Source: Mycobacterium marseillense (GTDB lineage Bacteria; Actinomycetota; Actinomycetes; Mycobacteriales; Mycobacteriaceae). Taken from it: a stretch of DNA of 64,000 nt. The stretch is from contig NZ_AP022584.1 in the NCBI RefSeq assembly GCF_010731675.1, forward strand, positions 496,001 through 560,000. Reading direction: 5' to 3'. Both the position numbers and the translations under genes were made by a program. A model generated the notes under the pieces. That model was given only the letters and a program-made list of their open reading frames with translations, searched no databases and was not told the origin of the DNA. Positions 20,366-33,631 of the stretch are shown here, one piece after another (position 1 is the first letter of the stretch; every line of letters begins with the position of its first letter).

Positions 20366-20464
20366 TCGAGTGTGGACCCAGGGCGTCGAGTGTGAGCCGG
20401 CGGCGGCGACACGCCGACAAGTCGCGCCCCGTGTGCACACTGAAAGCGCGGGATTCACATTCGA
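20366..20464. repeat. TCGAGTGTG repeat element between adoK and asnB
   Basis: The 140-bp gap between convergent adoK and asnB holds TCGAGTGTG at 20366 and 20386 (direct, 20-bp period), the palindrome GTGTGCACAC at 20431-20440, and the inverted relative CACATTCGA at 20457. The arms can pair, so a terminator function is likely. Similar TGTG/CACA-rich intergenic elements are common in mycobacterial genomes in my recollection. Confidence 0.45.
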
Positions 20465-20482
20465 ACCCGGGGTGGACCAGGC

Positions 20483-22450
20483 CTAGAGCTGCACCGGGTA
20501 CGCGGGCTCGCTGATCTGGGGTACCACGCTGCCCTCGACGAAGATCGCGTGCCAGAGCATGAAGATCAGCAGCGTCCACAGCCGGCGGCTGTGATCGGCG
20601 GCGCCGCTGCGGTGCTCGTCGAGCATCCTGCGCACGGCATCCAGGTCGACGAAGTTGACCACCGAACTGGCCTGCGCCGACGCCACCAGCTCGTAGGCCC
20701 ACTCCAGCAGCTCGCCGGCGCGCAGCCAGTGCCGGATCGGCACCGGGAACCCGAGCTTGGGCCGGTGCAACACGTGCGCGGGGACGATCGGCTCCAGCGC
20801 GCGGCGCAACGCGTACTTGGTGGTCGTGCGGGTGATCTTGGCCTCCACGGGCAACCGCGAGGCCACGGCGAACACTTCGGGATCCAGGAACGGCACCCGC
20901 AGCTCCAGGGAGTTGGCCATGGTCATCTTGTCGGCCTTGACCAGGATGTCGCCGCGCAGCCAGGTGAACAGGTCGATGTGCTGCATGCGGGCCACCGGGT
21001 CCCAGCCCGCCGATTCGGCGTACAGCGGCGCGGTCACGTCGGTATGGGTCCACTCCGGGCGGAAGCCGGGCAGCACGTCGCGCAGCTGCGCGTCGGAGAA
21101 GCTGCGGGCATTGCCGTAGTAGCGCTCTTCGAGCGTCAGCGAGCCCCGGTGCAGCAGGCTCTTGCCCCGCATCCCCTCCGGGAGGGGGCGCGACACCTTG
21201 CCCATCGACCGCCGCAGCGGGCGGGGCAGATAGTCGAAAGGCTTCAGCGACAACGGCTCCCGGTAGATCGTGTAGCCGCCGAACAATTCGTCGGCGCCCT
21301 CGCCGGATAGGACCACCTTGACGTGCTTGCGGGCCTCGCGGGCCACGAAGAACAGCGGCACCAGCGCCGGGTCGGCGACCGGCTCGTCGAGGTACCAGAC
21401 GATCTCGGGCAGGGCGGCGACGAACTCGTCGGGCGTGACGACCTTGGCGATGTGGCGCGCGCCGATGGCCTCCGCCGAGGCCACCGCGACGTCGATCTCG
21501 GAGAATCCCTCCCGCTCGAAGCCGGTGGTGAAGGTGATCAGCCGCGGGTTGTGCCGGATGGCCAGCGCCGCGATGGCGGTGGAGTCGATCCCCCCGGACA
21601 GGAATGACCCGACGGTCACGTCGGCGCGCATGTGCTTGGCCACCGAGTCCTCGAGCACCGCGGTGATCTCGTCGTACCGGGCCTGTTCGCCGCCGCGGAT
21701 GATCGGGGTGGCGGCGAAGCGCGGCGCGAAGTACCGGGTGACCTGCGGTTGCAGGTGGTCGGGTCGGATCCGCGCGTAGCAGCCCGATTCCAGCCGGCGC
21801 ACCCCGCGATGCAACGTCTCGGGCTCGGGCACGTACTGCAGGACGGTGTAGTGCTGCACGGCCCGTTCATCGATGCGGGAGTCGAAGCCGATCAGCTCGG
21901 CCAGATCCAGCAGGCACTTTTTCTCGCTGGCCACGGCGGTACCGCCGGCGCCGGTCGCCATGAACAGCGGTTTGATGCCGAAAGGGTCTCGGGCGCAGAA
22001 CAATTCGCGGGTAGCGGTGTCCCACAGCGCGAACGCGAACATGCCGCGCAACCGGGTCAGGACATCGGTGCCCCAGTAGTGATAACCCGCGACGACGGCC
22101 TCGCCGTCGCCGTCGGTGGCGAAGACGGCCCCGTGGGAGGTGGACAGTTCGTCGCGCAGCTCCAGGTAGTTGTAGATCTCGCCGTTGAACACCAGCACGT
22201 AGCGGTCGGGCGCCTCCGGCGGCCCCCAGCGCAGCGGCTGGTGCGAGTGCGCGATGTCGATGATGGACAACCGGTTGAAGCCGAACACGACCGAACCGTC
22301 GGTGTCTGGGTCCACCCAGGTGCCCGGCTCGTCGGGCCCGCGATGGCGCATCGAGTGCGACGCGCGCGCGATCGCATCGTCGGCGCGGGCGGCCGCCGCC
22401 TCCTTGTCCCCATCCTCGGGGGCGGCAACGAACGCCAGCAGACCACACAC
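20483..22450 (-). CDS. asnB: Glutamine-dependent amidotransferase AsnB (peptidoglycan mDAP amidation)
   Basis: 655 aa. N-terminal class II glutaminase whose nucleophile is the cysteine right after the start (Val-Cys-Gly-Leu), which fixes the GTG at 22450 as the start. The synthetase domain has the ATP loop FLSGGIDST. Annotated as asparagine synthetase, but the mycobacterial AsnB and corynebacterial LtsA proteins amidate meso-diaminopimelate of peptidoglycan precursors, and that is the more likely job. CATACT lies 8 nt upstream of the start with no ribosome binding site. Confidence 0.95.
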   Translation of the reverse strand: MCGLLAFVAAPEDGDKEAAAARADDAIARASHSMRHRGPDEPGTWVDPDTDGSVVFGFNRLSIIDIAHSHQPLRWGPPEAPDRYVLVFNGEIYNYLELRDELSTSHGAVFATDGDGEAVVAGYHYWGTDVLTRLRGMFAFALWDTATRELFCARDPFGIKPLFMATGAGGTAVASEKKCLLDLAELIGFDSRIDERAVQHYTVLQYVPEPETLHRGVRRLESGCYARIRPDHLQPQVTRYFAPRFAATPIIRGGEQARYDEITAVLEDSVAKHMRADVTVGSFLSGGIDSTAIAALAIRHNPRLITFTTGFEREGFSEIDVAVASAEAIGARHIAKVVTPDEFVAALPEIVWYLDEPVADPALVPLFFVAREARKHVKVVLSGEGADELFGGYTIYREPLSLKPFDYLPRPLRRSMGKVSRPLPEGMRGKSLLHRGSLTLEERYYGNARSFSDAQLRDVLPGFRPEWTHTDVTAPLYAESAGWDPVARMQHIDLFTWLRGDILVKADKMTMANSLELRVPFLDPEVFAVASRLPVEAKITRTTTKYALRRALEPIVPAHVLHRPKLGFPVPIRHWLRAGELLEWAYELVASAQASSVVNFVDLDAVRRMLDEHRSGAADHSRRLWTLLIFMLWHAIFVEGSVVPQISEPAYPVQL

Positions 22451-22458
22451 GGCGCCCC

Positions 22459-22464
22459 AGTATG
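22459..22464 (-). promoter_or_regulatory. -10 box of asnB (leaderless type)
   Basis: On the minus strand CATACT is followed by GGGGCGCC (8 nt) and the GTG at 22450. The same hexamer precedes ctaE. Confidence 0.4.
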
Positions 22465-22564
22465 CCGCACTTTCCAGACCGCTGGTGGATGCCGCACGCG
22501 GCACGGCGCGACACTGGCGGGCCGGGGTTTCGTCGCCCGGCTCAGACGCGTGGTCTACGCTGCG

Positions 22565-22570
22565 TAGTAT
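22565..22570 (+). promoter_or_regulatory. -10 box of ctaC
   Basis: TAGTAT, 26 nt before the ctaC start, followed by the ribosome binding site AGGAGG at 22584-22589. The inferred leader is about 20 nt. No good -35 is seen. Confidence 0.45.
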
Positions 22571-22596
22571 TCGATATCCGAGCAGGAGGCGCCAAC

Positions 22597-23691
22597 GTGA
22601 CCCCTCGCGAGCAGGACCGTTCGCAATCTTTGTCGCAGGGTAGGTTTCAGCGCCGTCCTCAAGGCTCTGCCAAGGGTGTTTCCCGCCGTCTACGGCCGCT
22701 GGCGCTGGCTCTGTCGCTGGGTGTGCTGGCGATTTTCCTGAGCGGTTGCAGCAGCTGGGCCGACGCGCTGGCCCTGGGCTGGCCGAGGGGCATCACGCCG
22801 CAGGCGCACCTCAACCGCGAGCTGTGGATCGGCGCGGTGATCGCCTCGCTGGTCGTCGGCGCCATCGTCTACGGCCTGATCTTCTGGTCCTCGGCCTTCC
22901 ACCGCAAGAAGGCGACCGACACCGAGCTGCCCCGCCAGTTCGGCTACAACATGCCCCTGGAGCTCGCGCTCACGGTGACGCCGTTCCTCATCATCTCGGT
23001 GCTGTTCTACTTCACCGTGGTGGTGCAGGAAAAGATGCTGCACATCGCCAAGGATCCCGAGGTCGTGATCGACGTCACCGCCTTCCAGTGGAACTGGAAG
23101 TTCGGGTATCAGCGCGTGGCGTTCAAAGACGGCACGCTGACCTACGACGGCACGGACCAGGCGCGCAAGAAGGCGATGGTGTCCAAGCCGGAAGGTAAGG
23201 ACGAGCACGGCGAAGAGCTGGTCGGCCCCGTCCGCGGGCTCAACACCTCGGACCGCACCTACCTGAACTTCGACAAGGTCGAGACCCTGGGAACCAGCAA
23301 CGAGATCCCGGTGCTGGTGCTGCCGACCGGCAAGCGCATCGAATTCGATCTGGCGTCCGCCGATGTCGTCCACACGTTCTGGGTTCCGGAGTTCTTGTTC
23401 AAGCGCGACGTCATCCCGAACGCCGACGCGAACAACTCCGTGCACGTCTTCCAGGTCGAAGAGATCAACACGCCCGGGGCGTTCGTCGGCCACTGCGCCG
23501 AGTTCTGTGGCACCTACCACTCGATGATGAACTTCGAGGTTCGCGTGGTGTCGCCCAACGACTTCAAGGCCTATCTGCAGCAGCGGATGGATGGCAAGAG
23601 CAACGCCGCGGCGCTGCAGGCGATCGGACAACCGCCGGCCGCGGTGACCACGCACCCGTTCGACACCCGCCGCGGTCAGCTGAGCCAGTAG
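22597..23691 (+). CDS. ctaC: Cytochrome c oxidase subunit II
   Basis: 364-aa lipoprotein subunit of the aa3 oxidase. The signal peptide has an RR and ends in the lipobox LSGC (lipidated C51). Two membrane segments lie at about 76-98 and 122-144. The CuA site is complete: H259 and then C300, E302, C304, H308 and M311 in [14 protein letters not shown]. The GTG at 22597 is 7 nt after AGGAGG; the frame extends upstream but that part overlaps asnB antisense. ctaF follows after 13 bp. Confidence 0.97.
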   Translation: MTPREQDRSQSLSQGRFQRRPQGSAKGVSRRLRPLALALSLGVLAIFLSGCSSWADALALGWPRGITPQAHLNRELWIGAVIASLVVGAIVYGLIFWSSAFHRKKATDTELPRQFGYNMPLELALTVTPFLIISVLFYFTVVVQEKMLHIAKDPEVVIDVTAFQWNWKFGYQRVAFKDGTLTYDGTDQARKKAMVSKPEGKDEHGEELVGPVRGLNTSDRTYLNFDKVETLGTSNEIPVLVLPTGKRIEFDLASADVVHTFWVPEFLFKRDVIPNADANNSVHVFQVEEINTPGAFVGHCAEFCGTYHSMMNFEVRVVSPNDFKAYLQQRMDGKSNAAALQAIGQPPAAVTTHPFDTRRGQLSQ

Positions 23692-23704
23692 GTTAGGAAA
23701 CCAA

Positions 23705-24124
23705 ATGCATATCGAAGCCAGGCTATTCGAGTTCATCGCCGGGTTCTTCTTTGTGGTTGCGGTGCTCTACGGGGTTTTGACCGCGTTGTTCGCCACCGGC
23801 GGTGAGGAGTGGGCGGGCACAACCGCGCTGGCGCTGACGGGCGGCCTGGCGCTGATCGTGGCCACCTTCTTCCGGTTCGTGGCGCGCCGGCTCGACACTC
23901 GGCCCGAGGACTACGAAGGCGCCGAGATCAGCGACGGAGCAGGGGAATTGGGCTTCTTCAGCCCACACAGCTGGTGGCCGATCCTGATCGCGCTATCGGG
24001 CTCGGTGGTGGCGGTGGGCATCGGGCTGTGGCTGCCGTGGCTGATCTTCGCTGGGGTGATGTTCGTCCTGACGTCGGTGGCCGGACTGGTCTTCGAGTAC
24101 TACCTGGGTCCTGAGAAGCACTGA
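23705..24124 (+). CDS. ctaF: Cytochrome c oxidase subunit IV (actinobacterial CtaF)
   Basis: 139 aa with four predicted membrane segments (about 8-29, 38-59, 88-107, 112-134) and the ending [10 protein letters not shown] typical of the actinobacterial subunit IV. It forms an operon with ctaC, 13 bp apart. Confidence 0.95.
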   Translation: MHIEARLFEFIAGFFFVVAVLYGVLTALFATGGEEWAGTTALALTGGLALIVATFFRFVARRLDTRPEDYEGAEISDGAGELGFFSPHSWWPILIALSGSVVAVGIGLWLPWLIFAGVMFVLTSVAGLVFEYYLGPEKH

Positions 24125-24147
24125 TTCGCGGCATAAAGGTCACAATC

Positions 24148-24161
24148 CGATCACGTGATCG
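24148..24161. promoter_or_regulatory. 14-bp perfect palindrome downstream of ctaF
   Basis: CGATCACGTGATCG, a perfect palindrome, in the 189-bp gap between ctaF and mmpS3 and preceded by GGTCACAATC. It could be a protein-binding site or, as a 5-bp stem with an ACGT loop, a weak terminator. Confidence 0.35.
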
Positions 24162-24313
24162 CTTGCGCCGTTCGCCACGGCGGCTCTGCCTGTTTTGGGT
24201 TCGGTAGTGTTTCGCGCAGGCAATGAGAAGTTTCCCAGCGCGCCCGGCAACGAGGTGATTGCGGAGTTTTACGCGCAGGTGATGCAGTCGAACAGGGTAG
24301 GCAAAGGGCAGAG

Positions 24314-25237
24314 ATGAGCGGGTCGAAACCCCCGGGATGGGAACCTGACGAACCCGATCCTGTCGACCCGATCAGCCCCCAAGCGGACGCCGATGACGGC
24401 GCGGACGCCGGCGGCGACCACGACGTCGAGGGCACGGCGGAACCCTTCGACGACAGCGCCGAAATGGCCGCTGCGGACGAGACGGACGCCTACTCACGCG
24501 CCTACTCGGCCCCGGAGTCCGAGCACTTCACCAGCGGCCCCTACATGCCCGCCGATCTGCGGCTCTACGACTACGAGGACTACGAGGAGTCCGAGGACGA
24601 CGACGAGCGCAGCACCGCACGCTGGCCGTGGGTGGTGGGGATCGCCGCCATCCTGGCCGCGATTGCGCTCGTCGTATCGGTGTCGCTGTTGTTCGCCCGC
24701 ACCGACACCACCAAGCTGGCCAACCCCAACACCACCACCGCCCCGTCCACGCCGCCGCTGCAGGACGAGATCACGACCACCAAACCGCCGCCCCCACCGC
24801 CTCCACCGCCGCCCACGACCGAACCGCCGCCGCCCCCGACAGCAACGGAGACACAGACTGTGACGGTGACGCCTTCCCCGGCACCGCCGCCCCCGCCCGC
24901 ACCCGCTCCGGCGCCCCCGGCGACCTCCACGGCCGCAGCGCCCCCGCCGCCCACGACACCCACCGGGCCGCGGCAGGTCACCTACTCGGTGACCGGCACC
25001 AAGGCCCCGGGCGACATCATCTCGGTGACCTACGTCGACGCGTCCGGCCGGCGGCGCACCCAGCACAACGTGTACATCCCCTGGTCGATGACCGTCACCC
25101 CGATCTCGCAGTCGGACGTGGGCTCGGTGGAGGCCTCCAGCCTGTTCCGGGTCAGCAGGCTCAACTGCTCGATCACGACGAGCGACGGAACCGTGCTGTC
25201 GTCGAACAGCAACGACTCGCCGCAGACGAGCTGCTGA
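24314..25237 (+). CDS. mmpS3: MmpS3 membrane protein
   Basis: 307 aa. An acidic cytoplasmic N terminus (1-100, many Asp and Glu), a membrane segment at about 105-127, a long Pro/Thr/Ala linker (about 142-217) and a C-terminal MmpS domain (219-307) with two cysteines. Unlike most mmpS genes it has no mmpL partner here, as in M. tuberculosis. The ATG follows AAAGGGCAGAG. The stop overlaps the next start (TGATG). Confidence 0.93.
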   Translation: MSGSKPPGWEPDEPDPVDPISPQADADDGADAGGDHDVEGTAEPFDDSAEMAAADETDAYSRAYSAPESEHFTSGPYMPADLRLYDYEDYEESEDDDERSTARWPWVVGIAAILAAIALVVSVSLLFARTDTTKLANPNTTTAPSTPPLQDEITTTKPPPPPPPPPPTTEPPPPPTATETQTVTVTPSPAPPPPPAPAPAPPATSTAAAPPPPTTPTGPRQVTYSVTGTKAPGDIISVTYVDASGRRRTQHNVYIPWSMTVTPISQSDVGSVEASSLFRVSRLNCSITTSDGTVLSSNSNDSPQTSC

Positions 25238-25881
25238 TGGTCAGCAGATATTCGGCATATCGGCGCGGGGTGGGCGACGACACCATTTCGCCCGAGGTGA
25301 TCGACCGCATCCTGCTCGGCGCGTGCGCCGCGATCTACCTGGTGCTGTTGGGCGTCAGCGTGGCCGCGGCCGTCGCGCTCACCGACCTGGGCAGGGGATT
25401 TCACAAATCGGCCAGCAGCCCGCACACGACCTGGGTGTTGTACGCGGTCATCATCGTTTCCGCGCTGATCATCGCCGGCGCCATCCCCATCCTGTTGCGG
25501 GCCCGGCGGATGTCGCAGTCCGAGCCGGCCGGCCGTGCGATGACCGCGCCGAACCGGCCGCCGGTGCGCCTGATGTCCCAGGCGCCGCGCACGTCGGCCG
25601 AGCGGGCGCGACAGGCCACGGTGCAGGCCGCGCCGCCGAAAACCGACGCGGAATGGTCAGGGGAGACGGTCGACCGAGTCTGGTTGCGCGGCACGGTCAT
25701 CCTGACCGGCACCATGGGTGCGGCGCTGATCGCGGTCGCGACCGCGACCTACCTGATGGCGGTCGGCCACGACGGCGCGTCCTGGACGGCGTATGTCTTC
25801 GCCGGCGCCATCACCGCCGCGATGCCTGCGGTCGAGTGGCTGCACATCCGGCAGCTGCGCCGCGTAGTCGACGAGCACTAA
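25237..25881 (+). CDS. Four-span membrane protein (Rv2197c-like)
   Basis: 214 aa, the same length as Rv2197c. Hydrophobic segments lie at about 26-48, 68-87, 151-171 and 180-200, with a basic loop between the pairs. The start overlaps the mmpS3 stop by 1 nt, so the two proteins are probably made together. No catalytic motif is seen. Confidence 0.88.
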   Translation: MVSRYSAYRRGVGDDTISPEVIDRILLGACAAIYLVLLGVSVAAAVALTDLGRGFHKSASSPHTTWVLYAVIIVSALIIAGAIPILLRARRMSQSEPAGRAMTAPNRPPVRLMSQAPRTSAERARQATVQAAPPKTDAEWSGETVDRVWLRGTVILTGTMGAALIAVATATYLMAVGHDGASWTAYVFAGAITAAMPAVEWLHIRQLRRVVDEH

Positions 25882-25969
25882 GCCGCCCGTCTCCCGGTGG
25901 CCGCGCCGGTCGCGTGGCCGAGCCCGCCGCGACACGCCAACGATGCACACGACCCCACCGAGACGCGTG

Positions 25970-25993
25970 CCCCCGCTTCGCATTTCGCGGGGG
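25970..25993. terminator. Hairpin downstream of Rv2197c-like gene
   Basis: CCCCCGC and GCGGGGG, a 7-bp stem with a 10-nt loop, followed by G-rich near-repeats. Confidence 0.4.
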
Positions 25994-26034
25994 AGCGGGA
26001 GCAGCGGGGGAGCGGGCGCAGCCGCTAACGCGAA

Positions 26035-26073
26035 CGGCTCGCGGCGGGCTCCCTGCGGAGCCGCCGCGAGCCG
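26035..26073. terminator. Strong hairpin between Rv2197c-like gene and qcrB
   Basis: CGGCTCGCGGCGGGCTCC pairs with GGAGCCGCCGCGAGCCG across a CTGC loop: 17 bp of stem with one bulged G. It ends 13 bp before the qcrB stop and can act on both strands. Confidence 0.65.
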
Positions 26074-26086
26074 TCACAGAGCCGCG

Positions 26087-27775
26087 CTAGTGCTTGCCGG
26101 ACTCGCCGTTCGTCGAACCGTTGAGGCCGTCCTGGTGTTCGCGCAGTGCGGTCAGGGCACGCTGCTCGGAGCTGTGCGCCGCCTCCCGCAGGGCCGTGTC
26201 CTCGGACACCGGATCGGCGAACATGAAGCTGCCGCTGCCTGGCGACCCGGCCGAGCCCAGCTTGTTCATCTTCTTGGGCAGCGCCGATCCCTGGTATTCG
26301 AGCGGCAACGGGTGGCCGTGGTCGTCGACCGGGCCCAACGGCTGGTGCAGCTCGACGTAGGCACCGTGCGGCAGCCGCTTGATGATGCCGGTCTCGATGC
26401 CGTGCTCGAGCACCGCGCGGTCGCTGCGCTGCAGGCCGATGCACCACCGGTAGGTGACGAAGTAGACGATCGGCGGCAGGATCACCATGCCGATGCGCCC
26501 GATCCACGTCGTCGCGTTGAGCGAGATGTCGAACTTGAACGCGATGATGTCGTTCATGGCCGCCAGCGTCAGCAACATGTAGAACGAGATCGCCATCGCG
26601 CCGATCGACGTGCGCACCGGCACGTCGCGCGGACGCTGCAGCAGGTTGTGGTGCGCGTTGTCACCGCTGAACCGCTTCTCCAGGAACGGGTAGATGATCA
26701 GCAGGACGAAGATTCCGCCCATGATCAGCGCCACCCAGACCGCGGCCGGAATGGTGTGGTGCCAGAAGTAGAACTCCCACGGCGGCCAGATACGGGCCAG
26801 GCCCTCGGTCCACATCATGTAGAAGTCCGGCTGCGAGCCCGCCGAGACGTGAGATGGCTTGTAGGGCCCCAGGTTCCAGATCGGGTTGATCTGCAGCAGA
26901 CCGCCCAGCAGGCCCAGCACGCCGACGATCGCGGCGAAGAACGCGCCGGACTTGACCGCGAACACCGGCATCACGCGCACCCCGACCACGTTGTGCTCGG
27001 TGCGGCCCGGTCCGGGGAACTGGGTGTGCTTCTGGAACCACACCATGGCAAGGTGCAGGCCGATCAGCGCCAGGATGATGCCGGGCAGCAGCAGGATGTG
27101 CAGAGAGTACATGCGGGGGATGATGTAACCCGCTGTGGCGCATTCGTTTCCGACGCCGCCGCAGGGGAAGTCGCCACCGAACAGGGCCCAGTGCAGCCAG
27201 GTGCCGATCACCGGCATGCCCAACGTGATCGACGACAGCGCGGCGCGCAACCCGATGCCCGACAACAGGTCGTCGGGCAGCGAGTAGCCGAAGTAGCCCT
27301 CGAACATGGCCAGGATCAGCAGCAGCGAACCGATGACCCAGTTCGCTTCACGCGGCCGGCGGAACGCGCCGGTGAAGAAGATGCGGGCGAGGTGGACCAT
27401 GATCGACGCCGAGAAGATCAGCGCCGCCCAGTGGTGGACCTGACGAACGAAGAGGCCGCCGCGGACCTCGAAGGAGATGTCGAGGGTCGACGCGAAGGCC
27501 TTCGACATGTCCACACCGCGCAGCGGCTGGTAGGCGCCGTTGTAGGTGACCTCGCCCATGGACGGGTCGAAGAACAGCGTCAGGTACACCCCGGTGAGCA
27601 GCAACACGATGAAGCTGTACATCGCGATCTCGCCCAGCAGGAACGACCAGTGGGTGGGGAACACCTTGTTGAGCTGTCTGCGCACGGCAGCCGACGGGTG
27701 GTAGCGCGTGTCGATGTCCTCGCCTTGACGGGCCAGGACGTCGCCGATCTTTGGGGGACTCAGTTTGGGACTCAT
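26087..27775 (-). CDS. qcrB: Cytochrome bc1 complex cytochrome b subunit
   Basis: 562 aa. Quinol-oxidising subunit of the mycobacterial bcc complex and target of telacebec-type inhibitors. Likely b-heme ligands are H114 and H128 in one helix and H226 and H241 in another; the 14 and 15 residue spacings match the b6f-like type of Gram-positive bacteria. The Qo motif appears as PPWEFY. A long hydrophilic C terminus (about 440-562) is typical of actinobacteria. ATG 27775 overlaps the qcrA stop (ATGA). Confidence 0.97.
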   Translation of the reverse strand: MSPKLSPPKIGDVLARQGEDIDTRYHPSAAVRRQLNKVFPTHWSFLLGEIAMYSFIVLLLTGVYLTLFFDPSMGEVTYNGAYQPLRGVDMSKAFASTLDISFEVRGGLFVRQVHHWAALIFSASIMVHLARIFFTGAFRRPREANWVIGSLLLILAMFEGYFGYSLPDDLLSGIGLRAALSSITLGMPVIGTWLHWALFGGDFPCGGVGNECATAGYIIPRMYSLHILLLPGIILALIGLHLAMVWFQKHTQFPGPGRTEHNVVGVRVMPVFAVKSGAFFAAIVGVLGLLGGLLQINPIWNLGPYKPSHVSAGSQPDFYMMWTEGLARIWPPWEFYFWHHTIPAAVWVALIMGGIFVLLIIYPFLEKRFSGDNAHHNLLQRPRDVPVRTSIGAMAISFYMLLTLAAMNDIIAFKFDISLNATTWIGRIGMVILPPIVYFVTYRWCIGLQRSDRAVLEHGIETGIIKRLPHGAYVELHQPLGPVDDHGHPLPLEYQGSALPKKMNKLGSAGSPGSGSFMFADPVSEDTALREAAHSSEQRALTALREHQDGLNGSTNGESGKH

Positions 27776-28983
27776 GATGTCGTCCTCTCCCAGAATGCCG
27801 GTCCGACGGGCTCGATGAAGTCACCGTTGGCGACCAAATACCCGTTGGTGTCGATGGTGATCGGCAGTTGCGCCAACGCACGCGCCGCCGGCCCGAAGAT
27901 CGGCTTGGCGAAGTGCAGCGCGTCGAACTGCGACTGGTGGCAAGGGCACAAGATTCGGTAGGACTGCTCCTCGAACAGCGACGCCGGGCAACCCAGATGC
28001 GAGCAGACCTTCGTGTAGGCGAACAGCTCGCCGAAGTTGAAGCTCTCCTGGCCCTGCCGCTTGACCACGCGGTGCATGTCGGTGGGGCGAATCCGGATGA
28101 GCATCACGGGATTACGCACACCCTGGTTGATCGCCCGCAGCTTCTCCTGCGACTCCGGGGTGGTGCCGTCGCCGTCGGACTCCCGCCACGGGAAGACGGT
28201 TTCCATGCCGCCGGCGTCGAGGTCCTCGGGCCGCATCTTGACGAACGGCGACCCGGCGAAGCTGCCGGTGGCGCGCGCGAGGTAGATGGTCTCGCCGTGG
28301 TAGCGCGGGGTCCAGTCGGAGGTGAACAGCACCGCCTTCTTGCCGTTGGCGGTCTGCACCACCGGCTTCCACGGGTTCTTGATCAGGCCGCCGGCAAACG
28401 CCACCAGGGTGGACAGGCCGAACGCGCCCAGGCCCACGCCCAGCGACAGCCCGACCAGCTTGCGCCGCCCGATGCTGGAGCCGTTATAGGCGTCCGCCAG
28501 GTTCGCCACCACGGTCTTGCGGTCGACGTCGCGGGACGCCCCGTCGTGCCGGTCTTGAATCGAAATCTCTTCGGGGATAAAGCGCTTCTGGTACAGGATG
28601 GTGCCGATCCCGATCGACAGGATCGACATCCCGAAGGTCAGGCCGTACAGCGGAGTGGTCAGTGTGTAGAGCCAGCTGCCCGCGGCCTCCTTGGGCTTGT
28701 ACTCCCATGGCCAGAACAGGAAGATCAGCAGCAGCGCCAGTCCGAAGCCGCCGCCCAGCAAAAGCCAGAGGGCGACGCCGCGCTCGGCGCGCTTCTCGGC
28801 CTTGGTGCCCTCGACCGGCCAGCGGTTTTCCTTGAACACGGTCTCGACGCCGTCGAGCCTGCCGCCGAGGGCCACCAGTTCCTGCTGCGACATCGCGGCC
28901 AGCGCCGCATCGTCGGGTTCCCTCTCGCCGGTGCCCTGCGGGCTCCCGCCCGTGTCAGAGCCGCGAACGTCTTGGTCGCTCAT
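27772..28983 (-). CDS. qcrA: Cytochrome bc1 complex Rieske iron-sulfur subunit
   Basis: 403 aa with three membrane segments (about 72-92, 112-131, 178-200), the actinobacterial arrangement. The Rieske 2Fe-2S ligands are C327, H329 (CSHLGC), and C346, H349 (CPCH), with the disulfide pair C332 and C348. The ATG at 28983 overlaps the qcrC stop (ATGA), which fixes the start although the frame extends upstream. Confidence 0.97.
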   Translation of the reverse strand: MSDQDVRGSDTGGSPQGTGEREPDDAALAAMSQQELVALGGRLDGVETVFKENRWPVEGTKAEKRAERGVALWLLLGGGFGLALLLIFLFWPWEYKPKEAAGSWLYTLTTPLYGLTFGMSILSIGIGTILYQKRFIPEEISIQDRHDGASRDVDRKTVVANLADAYNGSSIGRRKLVGLSLGVGLGAFGLSTLVAFAGGLIKNPWKPVVQTANGKKAVLFTSDWTPRYHGETIYLARATGSFAGSPFVKMRPEDLDAGGMETVFPWRESDGDGTTPESQEKLRAINQGVRNPVMLIRIRPTDMHRVVKRQGQESFNFGELFAYTKVCSHLGCPASLFEEQSYRILCPCHQSQFDALHFAKPIFGPAARALAQLPITIDTNGYLVANGDFIEPVGPAFWERTTS

Positions 28984-29843
28984 GCTCGTGCCCCAATCCA
29001 CAGTGCCAGCCCGATCGCCGCGACCATCCCGATGATCCAGGCGGCCATACCCTCGGGTGCGGGCCCGAATCCGCCCAGGCCGTAGCCGCCCGGCTGACGC
29101 TCTTCGGTCACCGCCTTGATGTAGCCGATGATGTCCTTCTTGGCCTCGAAAGACAGCTGGCGGTCGGAGAACTTCGGCATGTTCTGCGGACCGGTCCGCA
29201 TGGCCGCCAGGATCTGCTGCTCGTTGGCGGGCTCGAGGTCCGGCGCGTACTTGCCGGACGACAGCGCCCCGCCCTTGCCGGTGAAGTTGTGGCACGACGA
29301 GCAGTTGAGCCGGAACAGGTCGCCACCGCGGCCGAGGTCCTCGCCGCGCAGCGAGTGCATCGCCAGGCTGCCGTCGGGGTTGCGCACGGTCGTCGGGCCG
29401 CCGCCGTTGGCCTGCACGTAGGCGCCCAGCGCGTCGATCTGGCCCGCGTCGAAGATCGGTTCCTTGCGGGGCGCCTGCGCCTCGCCGGTCATCGCCGGCA
29501 TCCGGCCGGTGGACACCTGGAAGTAGACGGCCTCTTCGCCGACACCGATCAGGCTCGGCCCACGGTCGGGCACACCCTGCAGGTTGGCGCCGTGACAAGA
29601 CACGCACGACGTGTCGAAGAGCTGCTTTCCATTCCGCAGCAGCGCCGAGTTCGACTCATCGGCGACGGCCACCTGCGGACGGGGGGTCAGGATGGCGGCC
29701 AGACCACCGGCGATGGTCAGCGCGATCAGCAGCAGCAATCCGCCCGACAACCGGCGGCGCAGCCGCCGTCGCGAACGGTCACGCTGCCCTTGTTGCGACT
29801 GAGTAAGCCGCGAACCGGATCGGGTAGACCCCAGTTTCTTCAA
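28980..29843 (-). CDS. qcrC: Cytochrome bc1 complex diheme cytochrome c subunit
   Basis: Membrane-anchored diheme cytochrome that passes electrons straight to the oxidase within the supercomplex. Two CxxCH motifs: CVSCH (80-84) and CSSCH (181-185). One N-terminal membrane segment at about 33-52 after a very basic stretch, and one near the C terminus. The TTG at 29843 lies 7 nt after AGGAG and aligns with the start of homologues (287 aa). The ATG at 29876 overlaps the ctaE stop and would add 11 residues; both starts may work. Confidence 0.95.
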   Translation of the reverse strand: MKKLGSTRSGSRLTQSQQGQRDRSRRRLRRRLSGGLLLLIALTIAGGLAAILTPRPQVAVADESNSALLRNGKQLFDTSCVSCHGANLQGVPDRGPSLIGVGEEAVYFQVSTGRMPAMTGEAQAPRKEPIFDAGQIDALGAYVQANGGGPTTVRNPDGSLAMHSLRGEDLGRGGDLFRLNCSSCHNFTGKGGALSSGKYAPDLEPANEQQILAAMRTGPQNMPKFSDRQLSFEAKKDIIGYIKAVTEERQPGGYGLGGFGPAPEGMAAWIIGMVAAIGLALWIGARA

Positions 29844-29872
29844 CCGAGCACTCCTGTTCGTCCAGCGCCTGC

Positions 29873-31716
<1,844 letters not shown>

Positions 31717-33631
31717 ATCGCGCAGGGCTTGCTCGGCGGCCACCCGCGCCGAGCGCGCCGCCTCCGCCCAGGCCGCCCACCCGCCGGCGGATCGCAGCGG
31801 GGACGCCCAGCCCGCGCCCTCCCCGGTTCCCTCGACCCGCACGATGCGCACGCCGGGCGCGCCCAGCCAGCGCGCGATCAGTGCGGTCTCCTCGACCAGC
31901 GCCCCGCCCAGCGGGGCCGGCACGGGCAGAATCGCTTGTGCCCCAGCGGTAATCGCGTCGACGACCGGCATCGGCGGCACCCCCCGTCGGGCGTTGCCGG
32001 CCGCGGCGAGTTGGCCGTGGCGGATGACGACGAGGTGATAGCCGCCCTGGCCGTCGGGGGCGGCGGCGATCAGTTCGGGCAGCGCGGCCAGGGCGCGCAA
32101 CCGCTGACCGCGCCACAGCGTCTCGACGGCGGCGGCGGTGCGGTCGCGCAGCCGCGCGGCGCTTTCGAAGTGACTCCGCTCGGCGAGGGCGGCGACCTGG
32201 GCCACGGCGGCCGTCAGGGCGGTGTTGTCCGCGCCGTCGACCAACGAAGCCATGTGCGCGACGGCCGCGGCGTATTGCGTGGCGGTGACGTCGCGCGCGG
32301 CCGGGCACGGTGACACCTCCGCCTCGGCGCACAGCGGCCCGTGTAATGCCGAGCGGCCTAACCGGTTCGTGCAGGTGCGCAGCCCGGTGAACCTGGCCAG
32401 CAGGGCGGCGGTGTCGGCGGCGTCGGCGCGTGCCCGGAACGGTCCGACGGCGCGGTCGTGGCGCGGGGCGCGCACCACCGCCAGGCGGGGGAACGCCTCC
32501 TCGGTCAGCGCCACCCACCACCACCGCTGCGGGAACCTGGATCGGCGGTTGTACGGCGGGGCATGCGCGGCCAGCAGCCGCAGTTCGCGCACACCGGCCT
32601 CCAGCGCGTGGGCGCACTCGACGTGGTCGACCGCGCCGGCCAGTGTGACCATCTCTTTCATGCGGCCGCGGGGATCGGCTCCGGTGAAGTACTGCGAGAC
32701 CCGCCTGCGCAGGTCGACGGCGGTGCCGATGTAGAGCACCTCGCCCGACGGCCCGCGAAACAGGTACACCCCCGGCCGGTGCGGGAGCCCGTCGGCGAGC
32801 ACGCGTTTGCGGCGCTGGGCCGGTGTCACGTCGGGCAGATAGGAGCGCAGGTCGGCGTAGGTGTGCACGCCCTGGTTGCCCACCCGCTCGATGAGGGCGT
32901 GCAGCACGTCGACGGTCGCGCGGGCGTCGTCGAGCGCGCGGTGGGTGGGTTGGGTGACCCCTCCGAGCCGGTTGGCGAACAGCCGCGCCAGGGAGGCCAG
33001 CCGCACACTGGGGGCCTCCTCGCGGCTGAGCACCCGGCGGGCCAGCCGCACGGTGCACAGCACCTGCGGCCGCGGCCAGGCGATGTCGCACTGCTGGGCG
33101 GCGGCGCGCAGGAAGCCGATGTCGAAGCCGGCGTTGTGCGCGACCAGCACCGCGTCGCGGGAGAACTCCAAAAACATCGGCAGCACGGCGTCGATGGTCG
33201 GCGCGTCGGACACCATCGCCGTGGTGATGCCGGTCAGCTGCACGATCTGGGGCGGGATGCTGCGCTGCGGATCGATCAGGGTGGCGAACTCGCCGAGCAC
33301 CACGCCGCCGCGCACCTTGACCGCCCCGATTTCAGTGATGGCGTCCGGCTGCGCCCCCGCGGTGGCTTTGGTGCGTCCGCCGGTGGTCTCGAGGTCAACC
33401 ACGACGAAGGTGGTATCGCGCAGCGAGAGCTCATCGGGCGTGCAGGGTGACCCCACGTCGGCGAAGCTCAGCTGAGTCGCGCCACGTGCAGCCACGGGGG
33501 TGACGTTAGGCACGGCGACCGACATCGGCGGCGTCCCACGCCGCGGCCGGGAAGAGATGTCGGTGCCCGCGGTTAGCGTTCGGGCTGACCGGCGTGATGT
33601 TCGTCGGAGCCAGACCGAGAGGACGATCCCG

